Positions 10,648 through 20,440 of a stretch of 64,000 bases of DNA are shown one piece after another. Made by a program: the position numbers and the translations under genes. Every line of letters starts with the position of its first letter. The first letter of the stretch is position 1. The notes below the pieces were generated by a model, which searched no databases, was not told where the DNA came from, and saw nothing but the letters and a program-made list of their open reading frames with translations. This stretch comes from Geosiphon pyriformis (lineage: Eukaryota; Glomeromycota; Glomeromycetes; Archaeosporales; Geosiphonaceae), in the NCBI GenBank assembly GCA_016748015.1, contig JAAOMT010000193.1:22656-86655 (forward strand), given 5' to 3'.

Positions 10648-11936
10648 CTATTTTAACTTCTGTTCTTTGAAGAGGTCTGGCAGTGCAATGTATTGTTCAT
10701 ATTTTGGGTCGAAATTTGAATCTAAGTTGGAATCATCATCATTGTTATTGCCAATTTGAACAGAGCTGAAACTGGTGTTTTTGTCATCATCGTTGTCGGA
10801 GTTTGAATTAGGATTGAACAGTGATTCCGATTTGGATGTGTAACTGCTGATTGGTTTGATTTCCTCTGGAATCGTGTAGATTATGCATGGTAGTGGATTG
10901 TAAATGAGATCACACTCATTACAATATTGGAAGTTACAGGAAATCAAACAGTGGTCACATAATCGGGTGTTTAGTTGTTCTAAATACTGCTTCTGCTCTT
11001 CTCTTGTAGGTGCCAAATTTTGGTAGTATTTGTGGAAGTCTTCTGGATCTGTTTCTTTGTCCATGAAAGCATCTGGATTAGGAATATGAATGATATCAAC
11101 TGGTTCTGGAGGATTGTTCTTAATTTCCAGTATTTCACTGAGTGTAGCACCTTCTACTTTGGCATTGGCCATTCACCAGATCTCCTCTTCATCATGGGGG
11201 TAACTGTTTAAATGATCAAGTGTTTGGTGCCATGCTGCTGTAATTGGGATAACACGACTTACCCAGTCACTAATGAGGATCGTATATTGGCACAAAGTGT
11301 TACACGTTCCTCCTCGACCAGGAATGTCATTCCATATTCCTTCATCAAGCAGTTGTTCACTGCAAGCGAGACATGGTTCATTGTTCCACTTGCCCTGTTT
11401 TTTTGGGTAGCTATAGCATTTTCTATAGCATGGCTTACAATAATAATGGGTTTGCATCCAGTGGTTTTTGTCTGGCACGATCTATGCTCCCATGGAAAAA
11501 AATTTCTTTTCACAGTCTTTGCATTTGAGTGGAATATATGGTGATTGTGGTAGTGGCTCATGAACTGAGTATAAACTGGTCCAGCCACTGGTTATTTCAC
11601 TGGTACTGGTGGTCTCTTCCAGTGTGGTTTCTTTCCCTTTTCCCTTTCTATTATCTTTCTCTTCCCATTCCCAATCGGCTGGTTTATTGTAGTCATTTTT
11701 TGTTTTCCAAGCTTGGTCAGAGGTCCAGATAAGTTCTGTTTCTTTTTGCTTTCCTTTAATGTTGCCATTCCAAGAAGGTACTGATGGCAACTTGTTATGG
11801 TCTTGGTCAGCCCACAAGACTTAATAAGCTTCCCAGGTAGGTTTTTTTGTTTCTTCCTCAAACTCGATGAGTAGTTGGGCGTTGCTTGGCTTAAAGTGAC
11901 CACAAGTGGCCAGTGTTCGAGTATGCTGACCACCAA
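10648..11936 (-). pseudogene. Cys-rich spacer region of element 2
   Basis: It matches the element 1 region at 3784-5003: CEKKFF and CLAC-type Cys pairs, NDIPGRGGTCN, LAPTREEQKQYLEQL, CDHC and CNECD, then an Asp/Asn/Ser-rich acidic stretch before dUTPase. One open stretch covers 10648-11172 and another 11173-11478, split by a stop. This copy helps define the domain limits because its stops fall at other places than in element 1. Function unknown. Confidence 0.55.
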
Positions 11937-11943
11937 AGGTTAA

Positions 11944-12597
11944 TTATAGTTTTTGGGTGGTCCAATTAAGAGTAGTGTGGGTTTTTAACAACCAATTATT
12001 GCCCACGAGAGCCTGGTATTGTGTGGCTTCCATTACCAAGACTTTGATAGGTATGATAATGCCATTGATTTCGAATGAGAAATCGTTGATTTCGCCGATT
12101 GGAGTTTTGGTCGCTCCATCAGTAGTGATTATATGAGCACTAACAGCACGATCAACTCGGCGACCTAATTGGTCCATGAGTTGTTGCGTGATAATGCTGC
12201 CTACTGAACCATTGTCTAGGATTAATTTAATGGAATGGCCATTTACTTTGGCATTAGTGTATATTGCTGTAATGAGTTTTTCTTCAAGAGCAGCTCTACT
12301 AAATAATGGGACTGGAATGGTTTCCTCAAACTCAAATGAAAAGATGGCTGCTAATGTTTCATTTTTGGTGACCATTGCTGGTAGTATGTTGCTGGTAAGT
12401 TTTTGAATTGGGTTGGTTTCTGGGTTGCTGGGTGTGGCGTCTTCTGGGATAACCAGGAAACTTAAATAGTTCTGGGAATTTAGGTTTTGGGTGGCATCGG
12501 TACCCAAATTCTGAGAATGCAATCCTGATGGTGAGTTGGAGGAACTGGAGATCAGTTGGTGAACAACCATTGCTGATCTCCAGTTTTGTTGTGTCAT
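11944..12597 (-). pseudogene. Aspartic protease of element 2, active site altered
   Basis: It is homologous over its length to 5058-5714. The catalytic loop reads ILDNGSVGS, so the residue after the catalytic Asp is Asn instead of Ser/Thr. QYQALVGNNWLL corresponds to the C-terminal strand. The open frame is about 217 codons. The lesion differs from element 1, so the two copies decayed independently after insertion. Confidence 0.72.
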
Positions 12598-12599
12598 TC

Positions 12600-14700
12600 T
12601 TGGTCTTTGGGTTCTGTGTTAAGGTAAGTTTTGGGGTGGTGTTTGAAAGGTTTTAGGTTGATAGATTAATTGTGGCTGTGGTTGATAGATTATGGATGGC
12701 TGTAGTTGATATATTGCTAGTGGCTGTGGTTGATAAACTGGGGTTTGATATACTAATGCTTAATAAATTGGCTGTTGTGTCATTGGCAGGTAAGTGTTTT
12801 GATTTTGCTCTTGATTTTGATATTGATTCGGAGTTTGGAATCGGTAATCGGGGTTTCAATGTTGATTTCCTGATCATTAGTTATAAGCATTGCAGTTGGC
12901 TCTTATGTGGCCTTGTTTACCACAGTTGTGGCAGACATGCATCTCTGGCTGTCACTGCTGATTGGCCAATGTTAAGGGATGTGCTTGATTTTAGAAACGA
13001 TTGTAGTTTCCCTAATTACTGTGTCTTTGGGGAGATTGATAAATGGACTGATAGTTGTTAGCTAAGTATCCCTTGATTTTCTGATTGATGGTATTACTGA
13101 TTTGCTTTAATTTAGAATCCAAATCAGATGATCTATTCATTACTAAATTTATAGCTTGAGTGTGATTGGCTTCTAGCTCAGCTGATTTGAAATCTCTGGT
13201 GTGTGTGACTACAGCTTGAAGGTTGGCTGGGTGTAATGGGCATACATGTTGCAAAATGCTACTGTACAGGCCACAAATAAACTGGTTGAGAATCTGGGGT
13301 TCTGTAAAATACACAGCATTGATGGCTTGAATTTGGTGTAGGACTCTATGAAAGCATTCTAGGTATGTTGTGACTGCTTCAGTATTATTCTGTTTGATTG
13401 TGGTGAAAGTATTGGCTAGACAATTAATACTGTTATTGTTGCTAAAATATCCCAGAAAGGCAGTTTTGAATTGTTAGAATGTTTGTGGTCTGGCAGCTAA
13501 ACTCTGGTACCAAGAATTGGTGGTTTTTTTAAGAAAGTATAAAATCACCTGTAAGACTCTGGCATCATCCCAATTGTTTGCTATGATGAGACATCATTGA
13601 TCCATGCTTGAGTGTTGTCTTCTTCACCAATAAAGTTTTCTAACTTGGCAATGGGTGCATAAGCCATTTGGTTTACGTTTAGTTGTTGTTGTGGCTGCTG
13701 TAGCAGTTGTTGTTACAGTGGTGGTTGCTAAGATGGTCTTTGTGGCTGTTGAATTTGCAGATTTGGTTGTTGAGGTGGCTGCTGAATGGGTTTGACTATC
13801 AGATCAATTGGTGGGTGATTGATAACAATATTTGGAAGTACATTTGACTGATTAATTAAATCAGAGTTTTGATTGTTTTGATTTTGCTGAGTTCTAATAT
13901 TCAGAGTTTCAATTTCCAAATTTTTTATGTTTGGATTTCGCGGAGTTTGAACATTCGGAATTCCAAATTCCGAGTTTTCTGAAATCAGGTTTTGGTAAGT
14001 GAATCCTTGATCTTCACTTCCTTCCTTTTCTTCCTCTGATAATTCCCATGGAGTAGCAGCTCTAAAATCTGGTTGGGGTATTGGTGATCAAATTCCTGAT
14101 GGCATTAGAGATCGTGATTTAAATTCTTCAAAATACATGCCATATGGTCCTAGTAAGTCTTCTTTCTGTTGTTTGTTTTGGAACTGAAATCTTCCAAATA
14201 TTGATGTTGTGTTTGATGTGGATGCGTCTGCTAATGAAATGTTAATGGCACTTCCAGGTGTGTAGTGATATGATGGAGTGGTTGGTAATTCTACTCTGTG
14301 TTTCTTTCAACTAGGTAACTGTATTTCTTTTGGTGTTGCTGCTGGTGTTTGTATTCTTTCTTTACTTTTGTCTGCATAAGTAATGGAAAATTGTTGTTGT
14401 GTGTATTTTTCAATGGTTTGATTAATTTCCCTGATAATTCGGGCAAAACTGTGATTTTTTGGTAAACTGGTGTGTTGAAATAATTCTGTATAGAAATTTT
14501 CTTTTGCTGACTTGATATTAATAGTTTCTCCTAAACAGTCTGTGATTTTATTATTGACATAATAGTTAAAAGCTGATTTGGCTGAGTAGTGATTACTGTT
14601 TAATCCTAATTGTTGACTGTATTGTTGAAACAAAGATTTTGCGAATTCTAAGTGGTTGGCTCCTATAATTTATGATTCTGCCATGTTTGGATGGTGTTGT
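12600..14700 (-). pseudogene. Gag polyprotein of element 2, decayed
   Basis: The ATG near 14684 is kept (MAES) but the fifth codon is already TAA. The same modules as in element 1 follow: N-terminal helical segment (14633-14307), Pro/Gln-rich linker (13919-13728), gag capsid-like segment (about 13650-13012), zinc-knuckle region near 12900 and a Gln/Tyr-rich repeat tail at 12877-12660. Multiple stops and at least one frame disruption near 13590 rule out function. Confidence 0.72.
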
Positions 14701-14745
14701 TGGTGCTGGTTTTCTGTAAGATTATATCTCACAGAGAGCACCAAA

Positions 14746-15659
14746 TGTTACAGGTGATTCTTTGGGGTGTTGAGTGAATAACAAACCTGTAACTTGGTGC
14801 TCAAAGCAATTGGTGACAATGATAATCTGAAGGTTTTCCAATTGAGTTCTTTGTATAATGGACAGAGATTCATTGATAACAGTTTATTAGTAGTTTTCTG
14901 AAACCATAGTTTTGTCAATTGCTTGCTCAGCTTGATGGTTGATGATTCTTCTGGTATAATATCCTCCGTAAGTGTATACCAGTGTTGTTTCCTAATGTCA
15001 GTTTCTCTGTAAGTCCTCCAAGAGTAAGTATTGTTTAAGCAAGTTTATTCCTCTATAAGTCCTCTAAGAGTAAGTATTGTTTAAGTAAGTTTTATTCCTC
15101 CATAAGTCTTCCAAGAGTAAATCTTTTAATCAAGTTAGTAAACAACAAAGAAAATAAAGAAAAGATAAAAGAAAAAAGAAAAAATAAGCCAAGGCAATTT
15201 GCAAGTTGGTATCTTGTTAATAGCCGTGATCAAGAGCTATTGTTCCAGTATGATTAAGTATCAGTTACTATCAACATAAAGTGTTGATAGTAAAGAATGA
15301 ATTTGATATAGTGAATAATTATTTATTTGAGGATTGTGATAACTAAGTTAAGGATTCTTGGTGTCAATTCTCCCTTTTTCTGCTTCTAATACTACTGCTA
15401 TATATACATATTTGAGATTCCTCAATTCTTCAATTCCTTGTAACAGAAATCCTGAAATTCCTGGAATTCTGCGATTCCTGATGAGAGGAATCCTGGAATT
15501 CTGGAATTCTGCAATTCTTCGCCAGAGAATTCTAAAATTCCTGGAATTCTGTAATTCCTCTGAAAGGAATCTTGGAATTCCACATTTATTATGTCTACTT
15601 CTGATTGGCTAATATCTACTTGTTAATAATAATATACTTCCTATATTCTATGAGTAACA
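14746..15659 (-). repeat. 5' LTR of element 2 (914 bp)
   Basis: On the minus strand it starts TGTTACTCAT at 15659 and ends CCTGTAACA at 14746, followed by TTTGGTGCTCTCTGTGAG, the primer site with one difference from element 1. It aligns with the 7787-8670 LTR, including the conserved tatatata box near 15400 and the ggaattcc-type U3 block at about 15420-15590. A short tandem unit (ctccaagagtaagtattgttta-like, about 45 bp) occurs at 15010-15120 and is not obvious in element 1's LTR. Confidence 0.88.
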
Positions 15660-16720
15660 CTAACTCCAAAAATCCAAGAACTATTTAATGCTTTTGGAGA
15701 AAAAAATGGTTTTCAACTTTGGATTTAGACAGCAATTACTGGCAAGTAGCCATAAAACTGGAAGATAAAGAGAAAATGGCTTTTACAATGTGAAAAGGGA
15801 ATTTCAAATTTGAAGTAATGCCATTTGGTTTGATGAATGTACCAGCCACCTTCCAACGACTAATAGAAATTATTTACATTAGACTACTATGAAAATTAGT
15901 AATTGTTTACTTAAATGACACAAATGTGTTTTCCAAGACATTCAATGATCATTTGCATCATTTTTAACAAGTGTTTGAAAGACTAAAAAGAGCTGGATTA
16001 AAATTAAATGCAACCAAGTGTTTCTTTGGAAAAACTGAACTCAAGTTTTTGGGACATATTGTGAGCAAAAATGGTATCAAAACAGATCCAGACAAGATCA
16101 AAGTAGTTAAAAACTTTCTAGTACCAGCCAATTTGACAGAACTAAGAGCATTCTTGGGATTTGCCAGATACTATTGCCACTTTATCAAAAATTTTTCTAA
16201 ACTGGCCCAGCTATTACACCAGCTTCAATCAAAAAATATCAAATATGAATGGACAGAAAACCAGCAAGAAGCTTTTAACATATTAAGAAGAAAGCTTATT
16301 CAAGCTTCAGTGTTGATGTATCCAGATCACAGCAAACCATTCATCATTACCACTGATGCATCAGGCCAAGCAATGGAAGCAGTACTATCACAGAAAAGAC
16401 TGAATGGAAAAGAACATCCAATAGCATATGCCAGCCAAAGTTTGAGTCCAGCTGAAAAGAACTATAGAACACTAGCATTAAAACACTTAGCAATCTATTG
16501 GACAGTCATGAAATAGAAAGAATACTTAAGCCAGAAGTTTAACATATACACTGATCATAAAGGATTGACTTCAATTCAGAAGCAAAAATTTGGAGATAAT
16601 CATCATGCTCGATGGAAAATAAAACTTTTACCATTTAAATATACCGTACACTACAAAAAAAGAAAAAAAAAACAGAAATGCTGATGGTTTATTACGAATA
16701 AGACAAATCTAAGGACACTT
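15660..16720 (+). pseudogene. Reverse transcriptase and RNase H of element 3, decayed
   Basis: The frame enters at the TPKIQELFNAFG segment. It shows FEVMPFGLMNVPATFQ, a YLND catalytic motif (D lost), stops near 15890 and 15966, then an open stretch 15971-16516 with FLGHIVSKNGIK and RNase H (TTDASGQAMEAVLSQ, LAIYWTVMK). A stop at 16516 corresponds to the one after MK in element 1. Sequence to about 16720 is the end of RNase H (YTDHKGLTS, HYKKRKK), interrupted by frame errors. Confidence 0.78.
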
Positions 16721-16879
16721 CAACCCAAAAATATAACAAAAGATGAATAAACAAAAATATCAACAACTTCAATATTTTATAAATACCCAATAGTTCAAGG
16801 AGAAATTATCTTAAAAGAAACAAAATCATATTAAACAACAGTCCAAATATTTTATTATTAACCAAAATATACTTTATCA

Positions 16880-18100
16880 AAAAAACAGAAAGAATCCAGA
16901 TCAACCAACCAAAGTAATTACAGAATTAGAAAAAGAAACAATATTATTCAACATGTACTCCGATTCAATAGCAGAACATTTTTACAAAGAAGCAACCATA
17001 GAAAGAACCAGAAATAAATACTATTGGCCATTCATATACCCAGACATAATCCAATACGTGTAAAATTGTGATACTTGTCAGAGAAAAGAAAGAACAAAAC
17101 CTAGCAAGCCATTAAGACCAATCAAAGTAAGACAACCATTTGAGTGGATTGGAATTGACTTAGTTAGACTATTAACAATAATTAGCAGAAGGAACAAATA
17201 TATCACAGTAGCCATAAATTATCTCACTAAATGGCCAGAAGCAAAAGTAATTCAAAGAGCAGATGCAGAATTTGTTGCCAAATTTGTTCATCAAGATCTG
17301 ATTTGTCGACATGGATGTCTAAAAGAATTATTATCTAACCAAAGAACTTACTTTGTGAATAGAATATTAACAGAACTGAGTCAAAGATTTGGAATAAAGA
17401 GACTATTATTATTGTTATATCACCCACAAACCAATAGATTAGTCAAAAAATTCAATAGAACATTGTGTGAAGCAATAGCCAAAATCAGCCAAGAAAACCA
17501 CAAATGAGACTTATTTATACCATTAGTACTATTTGCTTATTGGACAATGAAGCAAGATACTACACAAGCAACACTATTTGAATTAGTATACAATAGAACA
17601 GCAATATTACCAGTTGAGATAGAGGTCAATACATATCCAATAGAACCAATAACAGAAGACAATTTTCAAGAAACATTGCTGAGAAGAACATATGATGTAA
17701 TGGAAATACTAGAAAACAAATGGCAAAGAGCAGCTAATAACATTTAAAAATCACAAAAAAAACAAAAAAAAAAGCATGATAACTAACTACCAGATAAATC
17801 AGTCGAATTCAGGATTGGAGACAAAGTACTGTTACATTATACCAAAGCAGAAAAACAGTGAAATGGAAAGTTTGATTCAAAATGGGACGGACCATTTCAC
17901 ATACACAAAATTTTAAGAAACAGATCTTACAAGTTATGATTAGAAAACAGAATTCTGAAAAAGACAGCACATGGAAATTGTTTAAAAATTTATCAAACAC
18001 AAGGATCGACATTAGTGGAACCACAACTAGGAACACAAATTCCATTAATCAGACCAGAAGATATACCACAAGATATAGAACCAATAATAATCATTAAGAC
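16880..18100 (+). pseudogene. Integrase of element 3, catalytic acids lost
   Basis: The zinc-binding half (HFYKEA, CDTC) is followed by the core: GIDLVRLLT keeps the first acid, but LLSNQRTYFVN has Asn for the second and RLVKKFNRTL has Lys for the third. All fit G-to-A. Stops occur near 17061 and 17504. The C-terminal part (17547-17747 open, then degraded to ~18100) parallels element 1 positions 643-88 on the minus strand. Confidence 0.75.
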
Positions 18101-18109
18101 ATAGCTACA

Positions 18110-18963
18110 TATGTGCCGAAATCCAGATATTATGCATATATAAACCTCAAGACCACAAAGAAGAAAACAATAGAAATTTTAAACATAGACCTTTTAGACA
18201 AAATTTTAAAATTATCTAAACAATTATTTAATAAAATTCAAAAATCTACATCTCAAATAGAAATTATAATCAATAAAAAAGAGATAAGATATAGAGATAA
18301 GGGGAAGAAAGAAATAGGTGAGAGTTCAACTAGAACTAACTATTCTTATTCCTATACTCTGCCCGGAAAGGAAATTTTACAAAAAGAAATTAAATATACT
18401 TCTTAGATGGGACATGGAGAAAAAGGAGAGAAGAAAGAAGAAAGAGTGAAAAAATTAGATAGAAAACAAAAACAATTATATACAACATATTTGGCCCTTA
18501 AGCTAAAGAAAATTAAAGAATCTTTAGCTCATGAGACTGAACTCCCCGAAACAAGAGAGTGGACACCAGATAATGTTTAGGAGTGAAAAAAAAGACTTCT
18601 TCTAATATATTGGTTTTATAAAATTGGAGAACAATTAGACTTAGAAAACCCATACAGAGACTACAACCAGAAAACTTTCAACAAAGAAGCAATGTAACAA
18701 GTAGAAAAATTTGTAGGAAGAAACAACCTAACACTACACTACAAGGCAACATGTCGATTATACGTCACTTTTCAATATTGTCCAAATGTACTATTGAATA
18801 GATCATTGAAAAAGATAACAGTCAACAACATAGAACAAATAACCAATTAACAGTTCGAAGATCTACAAAAAGCCATAGTCAATATAACCATCGAACATTA
18901 CATAAACAAAGTTCTATTAACAGACATAACTGATTTTGCAAAAGCTCAATATTAAAAAAGAAG
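18110..18963 (+). pseudogene. Unassigned reading frame between integrase and 3' LTR of element 3
   Basis: After integrase, a Lys-rich, mostly helical frame runs from 18113 (open to 18406) and can be followed to about 18960 across stops at about 18405, 18578, 18695, 18847 and 18953. Recognisable stretches are LYTTYLALKLKKIKES, YRDYNQKTFNKEAM, TCRLYVTFQYCPNVL and QKAIVNITIEHYINKVLL. Stops of TAG/TAA type at likely Gln/Trp codons suggest it was once one frame of ~280 codons. No membrane span or env-like feature is visible. I do not recognise it. Confidence 0.45.
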
Positions 18964-18970
18964 AAGATAA

Positions 18971-19901
18971 TGTTACTTAAAGAAAAAAAGCCTATCAAAA
19001 AAAAAAAAAAAATGTGACCTAAAAAAAAACATAACGAAACATGAAAGGACACAGAATAGTATACAATAACATTAAATAATGCATTATAATATTGGATAAT
19101 GCATTATAATGTAGGATAATGTGTTATAATATGAAATAATATAAAATAACATGTAATAATGTTAGATAATGTGTTATAACATAGGATAATTAGTTATAAT
19201 GTAAGAAAAATAAAGCAATAGCTAACAAGAACAGACAATCCAAAGCAATCCTGTAAAACTAGAAAATACATATATATAGTAGTAGCATTAGAGGCAGAAA
19301 AAAAAGAAAAGAAAAAGAGAAAAAAGAAATTCTTTGGTTACTATTTTCTAGTTAAAAATCATAGCATTCCAAAATATCAACAAATATACTTATTCAGTAT
19401 CTCAAATTCAGTTGTTTACTATCAATTCTAAATGGTGATAGTAATTGATACTTAAAACATACGGGAACAATAACCCTTGATCATGGCTATTAATGGAATA
19501 CTAACTTACATTGTCTTGGCTTATTGTCTCTATTTTTTTTATTTTTTTTATTTTTTTGTCTTTATTTTGTTGGGTATACTAAGTGATTGAGGATTAAAGT
19601 ACTAAGTATTGATGTTAAGAATTGCCTGGTAAAAGACTCCTATGAATGGGTAGAACACATAAGAATTATGGATTACTTACCAAAAGATTGCTGGCCATCA
19701 TGCTAAGAAAGAAATTGATGGAATTGTAATTCTGAGAAGCTATGGAAAAAATAACACGGGAATCTCTGTCCATTATACAAAAAACTCCAATCAAAACCTT
19801 CTGATTGAAACACCTTTAGACATTATTAACATTATTAATTAAGCACCAAGTTATGAGTTTGTTATTTGCTTTGAGACTCCAAATAATTATCTGTAATAAC
19901 A
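18971..19901 (+). repeat. 3' LTR of element 3 (about 931 bp)
   Basis: It begins TGTTACTTAA right after a purine tract (aaaaaagaagaagataa) and ends CTGTAATAACA. The distal two thirds align with the LTRs of elements 1 and 2: tatatata box with agtagcattag, the TGATAGTAATTGATACTTA segment, the gcctggtaaaagactc segment and the terminal caccaagttatgagtttgttatt block. The first ~300 bp differ: instead of ggaattcc units there is a taatgcattataat-type tandem array (about 19068-19200). It thus belongs to a U3 variant of the same family. Confidence 0.78.
19068..19200 (+). repeat. Short tandem array in U3 of element 3's LTR
   Basis: About seven imperfect copies of a ~20-bp unit of the form ggataatgcattataatat. 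The unit occupies the same place in U3 as the ggaattcc array of the other LTRs. Confidence 0.7.
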
Positions 19902-20135
19902 TTTATAATTAAATATAATATAAGTCTAGAATTAAGACTAATATAATATGTTTTTAATATGTTTTTAAATTTAATATGGTATTTAAAAGATTATTTATGT
20001 TTTTTAATTTTTATATAAAAAAAAATTATAAAAAATACACTACAATAAAAGAAAAAAAACTTTATTTTAATTCAAATTATTATGAATTTTATAGTTATTA
20101 GTTAGTTTAAAATTTATTATTATACAATTCAAATA

Positions 20136-20440
20136 GTATTACTTAAATAGAAAAGTAATCAGAAATTTATTAAAAAAAGACATAAAAACTATGTAATAAT
20201 ATAAAAAAATATAATAACACAAGATAATACAAAATAATATAAAATAACTTAAGATAATACAAAATAATACATAATAATACAAAAAAGCACAAAATAACTA
20301 ATAATAACATAAAATAATTAGTTATAATATAAAAAAACAAAACAATAGCTAAAATAATAATTAATAATTAATAATAATAAGCAAATAAAAGCAATCTTAT
20401 AAAATTAGAAAATAGTATAAAAAAAATAATTTTAGCAAAT
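20136..20440 (+). repeat. Decayed fragment of an element-3-type LTR (U3 part)
   Basis: It starts TATTACTTAAATAG, matching TGTTACTTAAAG with a G-to-A change, and continues with aataatataaaataac repeats and the diagnostic order ataattagttataat, aaacaatagcta, aaagcaatcttataaaattagaaaat seen at 19190-19270. Similarity fades near the TATA box. The flanking 19902-20135 is AT-rich sequence with no feature I can assign. Confidence 0.5.

Larger units (their letters stand above)
8671..15659 (-). mobile_element. Ty3/gypsy LTR retrotransposon, element 2 (interrupted by element 1)
   Basis: The minus strand from 15659 shows 5' LTR, primer site, gag, protease, Cys-rich region, dUTPase and RT, then stops inside RNase H at 8671 where element 1's LTR begins. 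Gene order and sequence parallel element 1 throughout. The rest of RNase H, integrase and the 3' LTR should lie beyond element 1, outside the window. Its outer end at 15659/15660 abuts element 3 pol read on the opposite strand, so element 2 inserted into element 3. It is more decayed than element 1 but keeps YLDD in RT. Confidence 0.88.
15660..19901 (+). mobile_element. Ty3/gypsy LTR retrotransposon, element 3 (outermost and oldest; 3' half only)
   Basis: Starting exactly at the outer edge of element 2's LTR, plus-strand RT sequence of the same family runs through RNase H and integrase, then an extra reading frame, a purine-rich tract and a 3' LTR ending at 19901. The 5' half should lie left of the window, beyond elements 1 and 2. 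Nearly every enzyme motif is damaged, mostly by G-to-A changes on the coding strand. This is the deepest decay in the stack, as expected for the first insertion. Confidence 0.86.

Noticed and set aside
18110-18963. Envelope gene of an errantivirus-like element
   Set aside because: No signal peptide, membrane span or fusion-like segment is visible; the frame is Lys-rich and helical.
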